A DNA stretch of 64,000 bases from JAGQNT01 sp964426605 (lineage in GTDB: Bacteria > Patescibacteriota > Saccharimonadia > Saccharimonadales > UBA4665): NCBI GenBank assembly GCA_964426605.1, contig CAYRQK010000001.1, positions 186,001-250,000 on the forward strand, in the 5' to 3' direction. Positions within the stretch are counted from its first letter, which is position 1. Every line of letters starts with the position of its first letter. Position numbers and translations under genes: made by a program. The notes beneath the pieces were generated by a model. It was not told the DNA's origin and made no database searches. It was given only the letters and a program-made list of their open reading frames with translations. Shown one piece after another: positions 34,188-41,497 of this stretch.

Positions 34188-34246
34188 AGTCCTAAGTTTT
34201 AACATAATGTGTCCGTTTGCACGCGGACAAGGAGCACTAATTAACA

Positions 34247-34390
34247 ATGGGTAAACCAAAGAAACGAACCAGTCCACGCAAGACCGGCACCCGCCGCAGC
34301 CACCTGGTTCTCAAGCTGGCCCGCAAGGTCAACAGCAAATCACCAGTCAAAGTTGCGACTACTCGTCGCGAAACTGGCAAAGTCGCCTAG
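34247..34390 (+). CDS. rpmF: Ribosomal protein bL32, cysteine-free
   Basis: 47 codons from ATG 34247, ending TAG 34388-34390. Sequence begins MGKPKKRTSPRKTGTRRSH, the standard L32 opening (xVPKRRTSxxR), with Lys/Arg throughout. None of the zinc-ribbon Cys of the C+ form is present, so it is a C- form. It has a good AAGGAG 13 nt upstream and its own promoter. It is followed 69 bp later by nusB. Confidence 0.88.
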   Translation: MGKPKKRTSPRKTGTRRSHLVLKLARKVNSKSPVKVATTRRETGKVA

Positions 34391-34459
34391 CGTGGCGGCT
34401 GCGTCTTGGGGTACACTAGTACCGAGACGCGCTCAACCTAAACACGTTTAACAATAACT

Positions 34460-34957
34460 ATGGCATCCAATCGTCACCTTGGTCGCATCATTGCACTACA
34501 AACCCTGTACGAACAGGAGTTTCGTAGCGACGCTGGTGATACGAGCTACGATATCGCCGATATTTTGGCTCGGAATGTCAAGCGTTACGAAAAGCTAGTT
34601 GACGATGTCGATTTTATTGATCAGTTAGTGCATGGTGTGCTCGCTAACCAGGCAAAGCTTGATGCCACGCTGCAACCCATCGCGCCCGAGTGGCCTATCG
34701 ACCAGATTGCCCGCATGGATCGCACCATCTTGCACATCGGGCTCCACGAGCTCGAAAACCCCAACGGCGTACCCCCCAAGGTTGTTATTAACGAAGCCAT
34801 TGAGCTGGCCAAGGCGTTTGGCAGCGAAAATTCCAGTAAATTCATCAACGGCGTACTCGGTACGGCGCTCCGCAACATAGACCCAGCCAGCGATACCAAA
34901 GCCGAAAAGACCGCCACCAAATCAACAGCTAAGAAAGCAAACGACCAGACCGCATGA
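34460..34957 (+). CDS. nusB: Transcription antitermination factor NusB
   Basis: 165 residues: all-helical NusB domain (NRHLGRIIALQTLYEQEF; QIARMDRTILHIGLHEL; NEAIELAKAFGSENSSKFINGVLG) plus a Lys/Thr/Ala-rich tail of about 25 residues. It joins the boxA complex on rRNA transcripts. Its stop overlaps the Nudix start (ATGA), and the Nudix gene overlaps rnc, so nusB-Nudix-rnc is one operon. Confidence 0.95.
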   Translation: MASNRHLGRIIALQTLYEQEFRSDAGDTSYDIADILARNVKRYEKLVDDVDFIDQLVHGVLANQAKLDATLQPIAPEWPIDQIARMDRTILHIGLHELENPNGVPPKVVINEAIELAKAFGSENSSKFINGVLGTALRNIDPASDTKAEKTATKSTAKKANDQTA

Positions 34958-35454
34958 AACGACCCAAACCACTCAGAGGCTTCAAAGACTTCGTATCCAA
35001 ACGACGTCCGATTATTGACGAGGTCGTACACGAAACAACATCTGGCGGCATCGTCTTCCGTCACAATGAGAAAACCAAAAAGCTTGAGATCTTGCTGATT
35101 CAGGACGCCAAAAACCGTTGGACAATTCCCAAGGGTCATGTCGAGGAGGGCGAAGAGCCGCCCCAGACGGCTGAGCGCGAAATCCGCGAAGAGACTGGCT
35201 TGCAGGAAATGAAGGTCATGGATTGGCTGGGCAAGGTCAATTTTCGGTATCGCCGCAGTCACACACTGGTGCTCATGACCATGCACATTTATTTGGTCGA
35301 GGGCAAAGGCGATACCGACAAACTCGAAGGTGAGGATTGGCTGACCGACATCAAATGGCTGACGTCCACCGATGCTATCGATAAGATTGCTTACGACGAT
35401 ATCGGCAAGCTGATGCTTATTGGAATGAAGAAGATCCGCGATGCAAGATCTTAG
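34954..35454 (+). CDS. Nudix hydrolase
   Basis: 166 residues. The Nudix box GHVEEGEEPPQTAEREIREETGL is complete, and WTIPKGHVEEGE resembles the diadenosine/diphosphoinositol branch. A basic N-terminus KRPKPLRGFKDFVSKRR may bind RNA, which would suit its place between nusB and rnc; that is inference. Overlaps both neighbours. Confidence 0.9.
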   Translation: MKRPKPLRGFKDFVSKRRPIIDEVVHETTSGGIVFRHNEKTKKLEILLIQDAKNRWTIPKGHVEEGEEPPQTAEREIREETGLQEMKVMDWLGKVNFRYRRSHTLVLMTMHIYLVEGKGDTDKLEGEDWLTDIKWLTSTDAIDKIAYDDIGKLMLIGMKKIRDARS

Positions 35455-36151
35455 TGCCTATCAATCATTTGCAGCCGAAAAGTTGGGTGTCACATTCAAC
35501 GATATCGGCCTGCTGCTAACGGCCTTCACGCACCGCAGTTACCTCAACGAGCACAAAAAGACGGTTAGCGAACACAATGAGCGCTTAGAATTTTTGGGTG
35601 ACGCTGTGCTGGAGCTGGTAGTGACAGAGTACCTGTTTGGTAATTACAGTGAACCCGAGGGCATCCTGACTAACTGGCGGAGTAGCTTGGTGCGCACTGA
35701 GAGTATTAGTGCCGCTGCTAGCCGTTATGGCTACGAGGCGTTGCTACGTCTCAGTCGTGGCGAGAAGCGCGGCAGTGACCGCGCTCGCGAACAGATTCTC
35801 GCCAACACCTACGAAGCCGTGCTAGGCGCGCTCTATCTGGATCAAGGCTATGATGAGTCCAAGCGCTTTATCCACGAGAGCCTGATTGTCACGTTCAAAG
35901 AAATCTTGGAGACCGGCTCCTGGATGGATCCTAAGTCGCATTTGCAAGAACTGGCCCAAAGCGTCGACAATGCCACGCCAGTCTACAAAGTACTCGAGGA
36001 AGTCGGCCCCGACCACGACAAGACCTTTACGGTTGGTGTCTTTGTCGCGGATACGTTACGTGGCCAAGGCAACGGCCCCAGCAAGCAAGCCGGCCAACAA
36101 AAGGCCGCCGAAGCCGCCCTAACCTACTACACCAAAACTGCACAAGCCTAG
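35441..36151 (+). CDS. rnc: Ribonuclease III
   Basis: 236 residues. Catalytic domain with signature NERLEFLGDAVLE near residues 47-59 and the second acid motif LANTYEAVLGALYLD, followed by a double-stranded-RNA-binding domain (PKSHLQELAQS ... GQQKAAEAALTYY). It processes rRNA precursors and structured RNAs. Starts 14 bp inside the Nudix gene. Confidence 0.96.
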   Translation: MQDLSAYQSFAAEKLGVTFNDIGLLLTAFTHRSYLNEHKKTVSEHNERLEFLGDAVLELVVTEYLFGNYSEPEGILTNWRSSLVRTESISAAASRYGYEALLRLSRGEKRGSDRAREQILANTYEAVLGALYLDQGYDESKRFIHESLIVTFKEILETGSWMDPKSHLQELAQSVDNATPVYKVLEEVGPDHDKTFTVGVFVADTLRGQGNGPSKQAGQQKAAEAALTYYTKTAQA

Positions 36152-36198
36152 TCGTTGACTTTGGCATCTGGCTATTATGCTATAAGCATAAGCGTATT

Positions 36199-36274
36199 AA
36201 TGAGTGCAGGCGTAGCTAGCGGACACAGTGGTATAGGAGCGGGCCGGTAGTAAACTGGCGCTCATTTACTCATT
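36199..36274 (+). other. Structured intergenic region upstream of the rpsP promoter
   Basis: An outer inverted repeat AATGAGT (36199-36205) / ACTCATT (36268-36274) encloses a strong stem GAGCgGGCCGGT / ACTGGCGCTC (36237-36263). The right arm abuts the -35 box of rpsP. It may be a short RNA or a regulator-binding region; no terminator T-run and no frame. Confidence 0.4.
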
Positions 36275-36301
36275 GACAACAGGGGTCATTAACGATACAA
36301 T
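36273..36301 (+). promoter_or_regulatory. Promoter of rpsP
   Basis: Consensus TTGACA at 36273-36278, 17 bp spacer, TACAAT at 36296-36301. AAAGGAG precedes the ATG at 36339. Confidence 0.8.
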
Positions 36302-36338
36302 GAATCGGTCTTATTAAAGTATCTAAAGGAGAATAGGG

Positions 36339-36779
36339 ATGTTAGTCATTCGTATGCAGCGAACTGGCCGTAAAGGTCACGCTCAATTCCGCGTTGTCGT
36401 TCAAGACAGTCGCCGGACCCCTACCAGTGGACGTGTTGTGGCGCTCATTGGCAGTTATAATCCACACACTAAAGTCGCTAGCCTCGACAAAGAGAAGGCT
36501 GCACTATACCTGAGTAATGGCGCTCAGCCATCCGAGCGTACCGCCCGCTTGCTGACTGCCGAGGGTGTCAAATTGCCCGAGTGGGTCAAGTTGTCTGGCG
36601 CCAAGTCCGGCAAACTACGTAACCCAGAAAAGCTGCGCAAAAACCGTCCAACCGAACCCGAAGCAGAAGTGCCTACTGAAGAGCCTGCGGGCGAAGTAGA
36701 AGCTGAAGCTCCAACCGAACCCGAGGCCGTCGCCGAGGCCGCTGAGCCTGAGGCACCCGCCGAAACCCCGGCCGCCTAA
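36339..36779 (+). CDS. rpsP: Ribosomal protein bS16 with long acidic tail
   Basis: 146 residues. Residues 1-80 are S16 (LVIRMQRTGRKGHAQFRVVV...GSYNP). From about residue 100 the protein is an extension rich in Glu, Ala and Pro, unusual for S16 outside this lineage. Next gene khpA carries an acidic tail too. Part of the common order rpsP-khpA-trmD. Confidence 0.96.
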   Translation: MLVIRMQRTGRKGHAQFRVVVQDSRRTPTSGRVVALIGSYNPHTKVASLDKEKAALYLSNGAQPSERTARLLTAEGVKLPEWVKLSGAKSGKLRNPEKLRKNRPTEPEAEVPTEEPAGEVEAEAPTEPEAVAEAAEPEAPAETPAA

Positions 36780-36910
36780 TTACTGGTTGCCGTGATTTGG
36801 TATACTAGAAGCACGGAAGAGAATGGGAGCTTGCTCACATTATCCGAGTACTGAAAAGTGTATCCGTAAGATATACTAGTACTGTTACCTAAGTCGAGGA
36901 GGAGTATCCC

Positions 36911-37345
36911 ATGAGTAGTAGCATCGACCAGCAATTTGTTGAATATGTCGTAAAGTCGCTTGTCGGCAAACCGGACGCCGTTCAGGTCGAGCGCAGTGTG
37001 GACGAAAAGGGTGTACTGCTTGAACTCACCGTCGACCCCGAAGATCTTGGCCGTGTGATTGGTAAGCGTGGTGCTACCGCGCAGAGCTTACGTACACTAT
37101 TGCGTGCTCTAGGCACTAAAAACGACGCTCGCTACAACCTCAAGATTGTCGACAATGGCGAACCTCGTCCGCCTCGCGAGGATGCCGGTGCGGTCAGTCG
37201 CCCGGCACCTGTAGTCAGTGATGACACGGCAGCGGTTGATGATGTCGTAGCCGACGAACCCGTTGCTGACGAGCAGGAACCCGAAAGCGATGTCGTGAGT
37301 AAGACTCGCAAAGAACTTGAAGATCTCGACGATCTCGACGTCTAG
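36911..37345 (+). CDS. khpA: KH-domain RNA-binding protein KhpA (YlqC) with acidic tail
   Basis: 144 residues. The KH domain fills residues 1-77: LVGKPDAVQVERSVDEKGVL and the GxxG loop in RVIGKRGATAQSLR. The remaining part is Asp/Glu/Val-rich and disordered. KhpA binds many small RNAs, usually with KhpB. Preceded by two extended -10-like boxes (TGGTATACT near 36800; GATATACT near 36868) and by AGGAGGAG. RimM, often next, is missing here. Confidence 0.93.
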   Translation: MSSSIDQQFVEYVVKSLVGKPDAVQVERSVDEKGVLLELTVDPEDLGRVIGKRGATAQSLRTLLRALGTKNDARYNLKIVDNGEPRPPREDAGAVSRPAPVVSDDTAAVDDVVADEPVADEQEPESDVVSKTRKELEDLDDLDV

Positions 37346-37438
37346 CCCATAAGCCACTCGCCTCGCGGATTCCTCACCAAAGCTAGGCCAAAATATTGGG
37401 CCGGTCTTCCTGGCCAGTGCACGGTAGCTATTCTAGGC

Positions 37439-37467
37439 TTGAAATACAGAAGTCGGTTGGTTATAGT
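37439..37467 (+). promoter_or_regulatory. Promoter of candidate RNA at 37474
   Basis: TTGAAA at 37439-37444, 17 bp spacer, TATAGT at 37462-37467, about 94 bp behind khpA. Confidence 0.65.
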
Positions 37468-37473
37468 AGTCAA

Positions 37474-37600
37474 CAGTCGATCTAAAACGACCGAAGTTTA
37501 AAACAAAAACAAATCAGCTCATGCGAGCCAATCGCAGCGACATTCGCTATGGTTGGGAGCTTTATGTGACAGACGGAACCCCAGCAGGGGTTCTTTTTGT
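37474..37600 (+). ncRNA. Candidate structured RNA between khpA and trmD
   Basis: About 125 nt with its own promoter and terminator. A small hairpin GTCG/CGAC near the 5' end is followed by an A-rich single strand (TTTAAAACAAAAAC). Then comes a nested stem AGCTC 37516-37520 / GAGCT 37557-37561 with inner CCAA/TTGG and AGCG/CGCT pairings. The intrinsic terminator is GAACCCC/GGGGTTC plus TTTTT (37576-37597). No reading frame of note. Standalone RNA class unknown. Confidence 0.6.
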
Positions 37601-37687
37601 ATATTATCGCGCTAGCAAAACGAAGTAACGTCCTGTCCAAACCGCTCCTTTCCTATACGACAGGCTGGTTTGGTACAATAGAAGTTG

Positions 37688-37882
37688 ATGATAGAAGCTA
37701 CTAACCTCAGCCGCACTATTTGGATCGTGGTGGCCTCACTGCTGGTGGTGTTTGCACTGTTTGCTGCCTATAAGATATTTATCGAGCAACACGACACAGT
37801 TCAAAGCCAAGCCTGCCAGGATATGCGCACGTCACGTGATCTGTCGTTTGATGAGGCAATATGCACAGGGACCAGACGCTGA
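37688..37882 (+). CDS. Small single-helix membrane protein before trmD
   Basis: 64 residues from ATG 37688 (a TTG at 37685 also opens the frame). One membrane helix, IWIVVASLLVVFALFAAY, near residues 11-30, then a short exposed part with two Cys (QACQDMRTSRDLSFDEAICT). TACAAT at 37674 supplies a near-leaderless promoter. It overlaps trmD by 22 bp in another frame and so probably couples trmD translation. Confidence 0.65.
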   Translation: MIEATNLSRTIWIVVASLLVVFALFAAYKIFIEQHDTVQSQACQDMRTSRDLSFDEAICTGTRR

Positions 37883-38532
37883 AGATCCAAATTATTACAC
37901 TGTTTCCCGAAATGTTCGACGGAGTGCTAGGCAGCAGTATGCTGTGGAAGGCGGCTGAGCGGGGCATTGCCGACTATAGCTTTATCAACCTGCGTGACTA
38001 CGGCCTCGGTCCGCGACACCAGGTAGATGACACGCCATATGGCGGTGGCGATGGCATGCTGCTCATGATAGAACCCCTTGTGGCTGCTGTAGAGGCCGCT
38101 AAGACCATTGATCCGTCGGCACGAGTCATCCTGCCGACTCCCAGAGGTGAGGTATACAGGCAGTCTCATGCGAAAGCCCTAGCGGCCTCTGGCGAGGGCC
38201 TCATTCTGGTGTGTCCCCGATACGAAGGTTATGATGAGCGCATCACTAAATGGATTGACCAGCAATTCTGTATTGGTGGTTACATACTGACCGGTGGTGA
38301 ATTGCCGGCGATGATTGTCATCGATAGTGTAGTGCGTTTACTGCCGGGTGTCCTGGGGGGTGCAATGAGTGCCGAGATTGAGTCATTCCAGGACGATGAC
38401 GAGAATATCGAGTTCCCGCAGTTTACCCGACCCGAAGTCTTCCAGGGTATGCAGGTGCCAGAAGTGCTTTTGAGTGGCCACCACGCCGAAATAGCCAAGT
38501 GGCGTAACTCTAACAGCCAAAAATCGGCCTGA
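37861..38532 (+). CDS. trmD: tRNA (guanine37-N1)-methyltransferase
   Basis: 223 residues, SPOUT knot fold. Motifs: IQIITLFPEMFDGVL, DYGLGPRHQVDDTPYGGGDGM, VCPRYEGYDERI, GGYILTGGELPAM and the C-terminal VLLSGHHAEIAKWR. It forms m1G37, which prevents frameshifting on tRNA including Leu and Pro species. ATG 37861 is the only reasonable start near the family start. Confidence 0.96.
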   Translation: MHRDQTLKIQIITLFPEMFDGVLGSSMLWKAAERGIADYSFINLRDYGLGPRHQVDDTPYGGGDGMLLMIEPLVAAVEAAKTIDPSARVILPTPRGEVYRQSHAKALAASGEGLILVCPRYEGYDERITKWIDQQFCIGGYILTGGELPAMIVIDSVVRLLPGVLGGAMSAEIESFQDDDENIEFPQFTRPEVFQGMQVPEVLLSGHHAEIAKWRNSNSQKSA

Positions 38533-38598
38533 TCGCGCTATAATAGGGGTACGAAAGATATAAGGCACGAATGTCTGATGTCCGAGTACTCGAGGGGT

Positions 38599-38616
38599 AT
38601 ACCTGTACCGAGGTAT
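38599..38616 (+). promoter_or_regulatory. Inverted repeat in the sodN leader
   Basis: ATACCT (38599-38604) GTACCG AGGTAT (38611-38616), between TATAAT (38539-38544) and the AAAGGAGGG ribosome site. A candidate operator or leader hairpin. Confidence 0.4.
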
Positions 38617-38646
38617 GCCGCGTATAGCTAAAAAGGAGGGTTCTAT

Positions 38647-39030
38647 ATGAAGTTATTTTCTATCAAGCCAGTGTATGCACACTGTGATTTGCCGTGTGGA
38701 GTATATGATCCAGCGCAGGCCCGGATTGAGGCTCAAAGTGTTAAGGCCATCCAGGACAAGATGGCGAATTTTGAGGGCGATGATCGGGTGCGAGCCATCG
38801 TAATCAAAGAAGAGCGAGCCGAGCTAGCCAAACGACACTTACTCGTGCTTTGGACCGATTACTTTAAGCCCGAGCACCTCGAGAAATTCCCTGATTTACA
38901 CGAAAAATTCTGGAAGGCTGCAAAGCAGTGTAGTGAGTGCAAGCACCACTCTGAGCCTGCAGAGGGTCAGAAATTGCTGGACATGATCGATGAAATTGCT
39001 GAAATCTTCCAGGCGACCAAAAAAGCCTAG
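38647..39030 (+). CDS. sodN: Nickel superoxide dismutase
   Basis: 127 residues. After an 11-residue propeptide comes the nickel hook HCDLPCGVYDP (His12, Cys13, Cys17, Tyr20 in the precursor; His1, Cys2, Cys6 after cleavage), followed by the four-helix part with KAIQDKMAN and HLLVLWTDYFKPEHLEKFP. It converts superoxide to peroxide and oxygen. Mature length about 116 residues, matching the known enzyme. Clear ribosome site. The processing protease sodX overlaps its end by 41 bp. Confidence 0.95.
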   Translation: MKLFSIKPVYAHCDLPCGVYDPAQARIEAQSVKAIQDKMANFEGDDRVRAIVIKEERAELAKRHLLVLWTDYFKPEHLEKFPDLHEKFWKAAKQCSECKHHSEPAEGQKLLDMIDEIAEIFQATKKA

Positions 39031-39325
39031 ATTCTATGTGCGACGAGTGGTGGGTGACAGTATGCTGCCGGGTCTTCGGGCCGGGCAGTTAGTGCTATTT
39101 GTAGCCTGTTGCCAGCTGAGCGTTGGTGATGTTGTCATGGTGCGCCATAACGGCCTCGAAAAGATCAAGCGGATTGCTCGGCTGGAAGAACGGCGTGTGT
39201 ACGTGCTGGGTGACAATCCTGCAGCGAGCACCGACAGTCGCCAATTTGGTTGGCTCGATCTAGACGCGGTCGCGGCAACGCTGCTGTTGCCACGGATCAG
39301 ACAGTCTTACATACCGAGCTTATAG
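38990..39325 (+). CDS. sodX: Nickel-type SOD maturation protease SodX (S26 family)
   Basis: 111 residues from ATG 38990 (a GTG further on, just before RRVVGDSM, is possible). Signal-peptidase S26 fold in small form: serine box GDSMLPGLRAGQLV, lysine in GLEKIKRIARLE, and late box VLGDNPAASTDSRQFG. Such genes next to sodN cleave the SOD propeptide so that His1 becomes the N-terminal nickel ligand. Its end overlaps the convergent MFS gene by 6 bp. Confidence 0.9.
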   Translation: MKLLKSSRRPKKPRFYVRRVVGDSMLPGLRAGQLVLFVACCQLSVGDVVMVRHNGLEKIKRIARLEERRVYVLGDNPAASTDSRQFGWLDLDAVAATLLLPRIRQSYIPSL

Positions 39326-40915
39326 TTCAACTGGTGAGTGAGAAACGAGGTCGTGGCTTTCTTCGCTGGGTAAGTGCGAGAATGATCGCAGAGGCGTTTC
39401 GCGCAGGAACAGTGCGGCCAGGAAAGCGGCAGCCACGAATGGCAGGCCGAGCAGGAACATATCGTGGAATGAGAGGACGTAGGCCTGCAGAATATCGTGG
39501 TGCACAGGGGCGGTGAGCTTATCGAGCTGGGCCGTGCCGAGCTGTGTTAGCTTGCCGCTGAAAGCACCACCCGTTGAAGCTGGCAGTGTTTGCTGCAAAT
39601 GGTGCGTCAGACGGGAGATCAGAATAGACCCAAAAATGGCACCACCTAGTGCGCTGCCGATACTGCGGAAGAAAGTTGTGCTAGAGGTAGCCACTCCCAG
39701 CTCACTGCGCTTGACAGAGTTCTGGACGGCTAGTGTTGCAACCTGCATGAATGAACCGAGGCCCAGGCCAATTACCATCATCCACAGCGAAAGCGTCCAT
39801 TGACTGGTCGTGAGTGATACATGGCTAAATAACCAGATGCCGATCCCCAGTAGCACCGTGCCAACGATAGGGAAGGGTCGGTAGTGACCCCACTTGGTTA
39901 TGAGCCGACCAGAGGTTATGGAGGCCACTAGCATGCCGATAACGAGTGGAATCATTAGCAGACCGGACTTGGTTGGCGAGTAGCCGCGAGCAATTTGCTG
40001 GTACATTGGGATATATAGAATCGAGGCGAACATGGCGATACCGGACAGCAGCGAGATGAGTACCGATACCGAGAAAATGTCATTCTTGAAGAGGTGCATG
40101 GGGATGAGCGGCTCGCTGGCATGACGCTCCCAGAATACAAAAGCTGTCCCAAAGACGAGTGTGCTGGCAATCAGACTGAGGATCGGTGTACTCGTCCAAG
40201 CATAGTTTATGCCAGCCCAGACCGAGACCAGCAGCAGGCTAACAATAGCAACAGTCATCAGGGCGACACCCACGTAGTCAATCTTGTGCTTTGGCCGGAA
40301 GGCCGGCAGATGCAGGCGAGTAGCGATGGCGATCAGGGCCAAGATGCCGAGCGGTACGTTGATATAGAAGATCCAGCGCCAACCAGCAATGCCGAGCAGC
40401 GTGGTTGAGCCGGCCAAAAAGCCACCGAGCAGTGGTCCGGCCACGCTCGATATACCAAACACGGCGCCGAAGTATCCTTGGTACTTACCGCGTTGTCGGG
40501 GCGACACGACGTCACCAATGATGGCCAACACCAGTGCCATCAGGCCGCCGCCACCGATACCCTGGAGGGCTCGAAAGAAGATAAGCTGGTCCATGTTCTG
40601 CGATAAACCACACAGCATGGAGCCAATCAGGAAAATAACAATTGAGCTGAGGAAGATTTTCTTGCGGCCGAACATGTCACCTAACTTGCCATAGATAGGC
40701 GTGACGATGGCACTGGTTAGCAGGTACGAGGTTGCCACCCAGGAATATTTACTGAGGCTATGCAGGTCGGCGGCGATGACGGGCAGGGCAGTCGAGACAA
40801 TGGTCTGGTCGAGGGCAGCCAGCAGCATGGCCATCATCAGTGCACCGATAATCACCATGATTTCGGCGTGGCTACGTTCGGCTGGGTGGTCGGTTATTTC
40901 GGTTTTGGACGCCAT
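39320..40915 (-). CDS. Multidrug MFS transporter, DHA2 (14-helix, EmrB/QacA) type
   Basis: 531 residues with 14 membrane helices. Motifs LAALDQTIVSTALPVIAADL (helix 1) and GKLGDMFGRKK (loop 2-3, motif A) mark the DHA2 drug/H+ antiporters. Good AAAGGAGG before the ATG. Lies 26 bp downstream of the MarR regulator gene in the same operon, so expression is probably induced by a drug or fatty acid through that regulator. Confidence 0.94.
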   Translation of the reverse strand: MASKTEITDHPAERSHAEIMVIIGALMMAMLLAALDQTIVSTALPVIAADLHSLSKYSWVATSYLLTSAIVTPIYGKLGDMFGRKKIFLSSIVIFLIGSMLCGLSQNMDQLIFFRALQGIGGGGLMALVLAIIGDVVSPRQRGKYQGYFGAVFGISSVAGPLLGGFLAGSTTLLGIAGWRWIFYINVPLGILALIAIATRLHLPAFRPKHKIDYVGVALMTVAIVSLLLVSVWAGINYAWTSTPILSLIASTLVFGTAFVFWERHASEPLIPMHLFKNDIFSVSVLISLLSGIAMFASILYIPMYQQIARGYSPTKSGLLMIPLVIGMLVASITSGRLITKWGHYRPFPIVGTVLLGIGIWLFSHVSLTTSQWTLSLWMMVIGLGLGSFMQVATLAVQNSVKRSELGVATSSTTFFRSIGSALGGAIFGSILISRLTHHLQQTLPASTGGAFSGKLTQLGTAQLDKLTAPVHHDILQAYVLSFHDMFLLGLPFVAAAFLAALFLRETPLRSFSHLPSEESHDLVSHSPVEL

Positions 40916-40941
40916 GTGTTCCTCCTTTTATTGTTGTGGTG

Positions 40942-41397
40942 CTATTTTTTAGTTTGGGTGAGATCACTGGTGAGTTGGGCAAATAATTGCGCCAATTTGT
41001 GCCTGTCATCTTCGCTCCACGACGCCAGGGTACGGGCAAGGTGTGCCCGGCGAACTCTCTGAAGACGGGTCAGTTGCTCGCGCCCTTTGGCGGTCAGGCT
41101 AAGATTGCTCACCCGGCCGTCGTACTCATCGGGTTTTCGTGTCAGTAGGCCAGCGTCTTCTAGTTCTTTCACTTTACGGCTAACAGACGGCGCTTCGATG
41201 CCTAAGTACTGTGCAACATCCAATATCTTGCAGGGTTTATCAACGACAAGCAGTACTTTTAGCAGGGCGGCGGCCGGCCGATCGAGGTTGACGCCGGCTT
41301 CCTGAATGAGATTCTCCCAACCCTTGTGCTGAAAGCTGGTCTTGTGCAGCTGCATCAGACCAGTTTCGATCGTGTCGAGATCATCATCTAAACTCAT
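40942..41397 (-). CDS. MarR family transcriptional regulator
   Basis: 151 residues from ATG 41397 (ATG 41415 also in frame). Winged helix region: KILDVAQYLGIEAPSVSRKVKELEDAGLLTRKP, then DGRVSNLSLTAKG, typical for MarR. It should repress its own operon with the MFS gene. A perfect palindrome upstream (41416-41436) is the likely operator. Confidence 0.93.
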   Translation of the reverse strand: MSLDDDLDTIETGLMQLHKTSFQHKGWENLIQEAGVNLDRPAAALLKVLLVVDKPCKILDVAQYLGIEAPSVSRKVKELEDAGLLTRKPDEYDGRVSNLSLTAKGREQLTRLQRVRRAHLARTLASWSEDDRHKLAQLFAQLTSDLTQTKK

Positions 41398-41415
41398 ACT
41401 GGCCGAGCATAACAT

Positions 41416-41436
41416 ATTTACTTAAGGTAAGTAAAT
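41416..41436. promoter_or_regulatory. Likely MarR operator palindrome
   Basis: ATTTACTT AAGGT AAGTAAAT: two perfect 8 bp arms around 5 bp, just upstream of the regulator gene. Related half sites (TTTACTT; ACTTACC) recur at 41453-41485 toward the divergent gene, so both directions may be controlled. Confidence 0.65.
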
Positions 41437-41497
41437 AGTATGTATATGTACGGTTTACTTGTGTTTTACCCCAAAACTACTTACCGTAATACGTATA

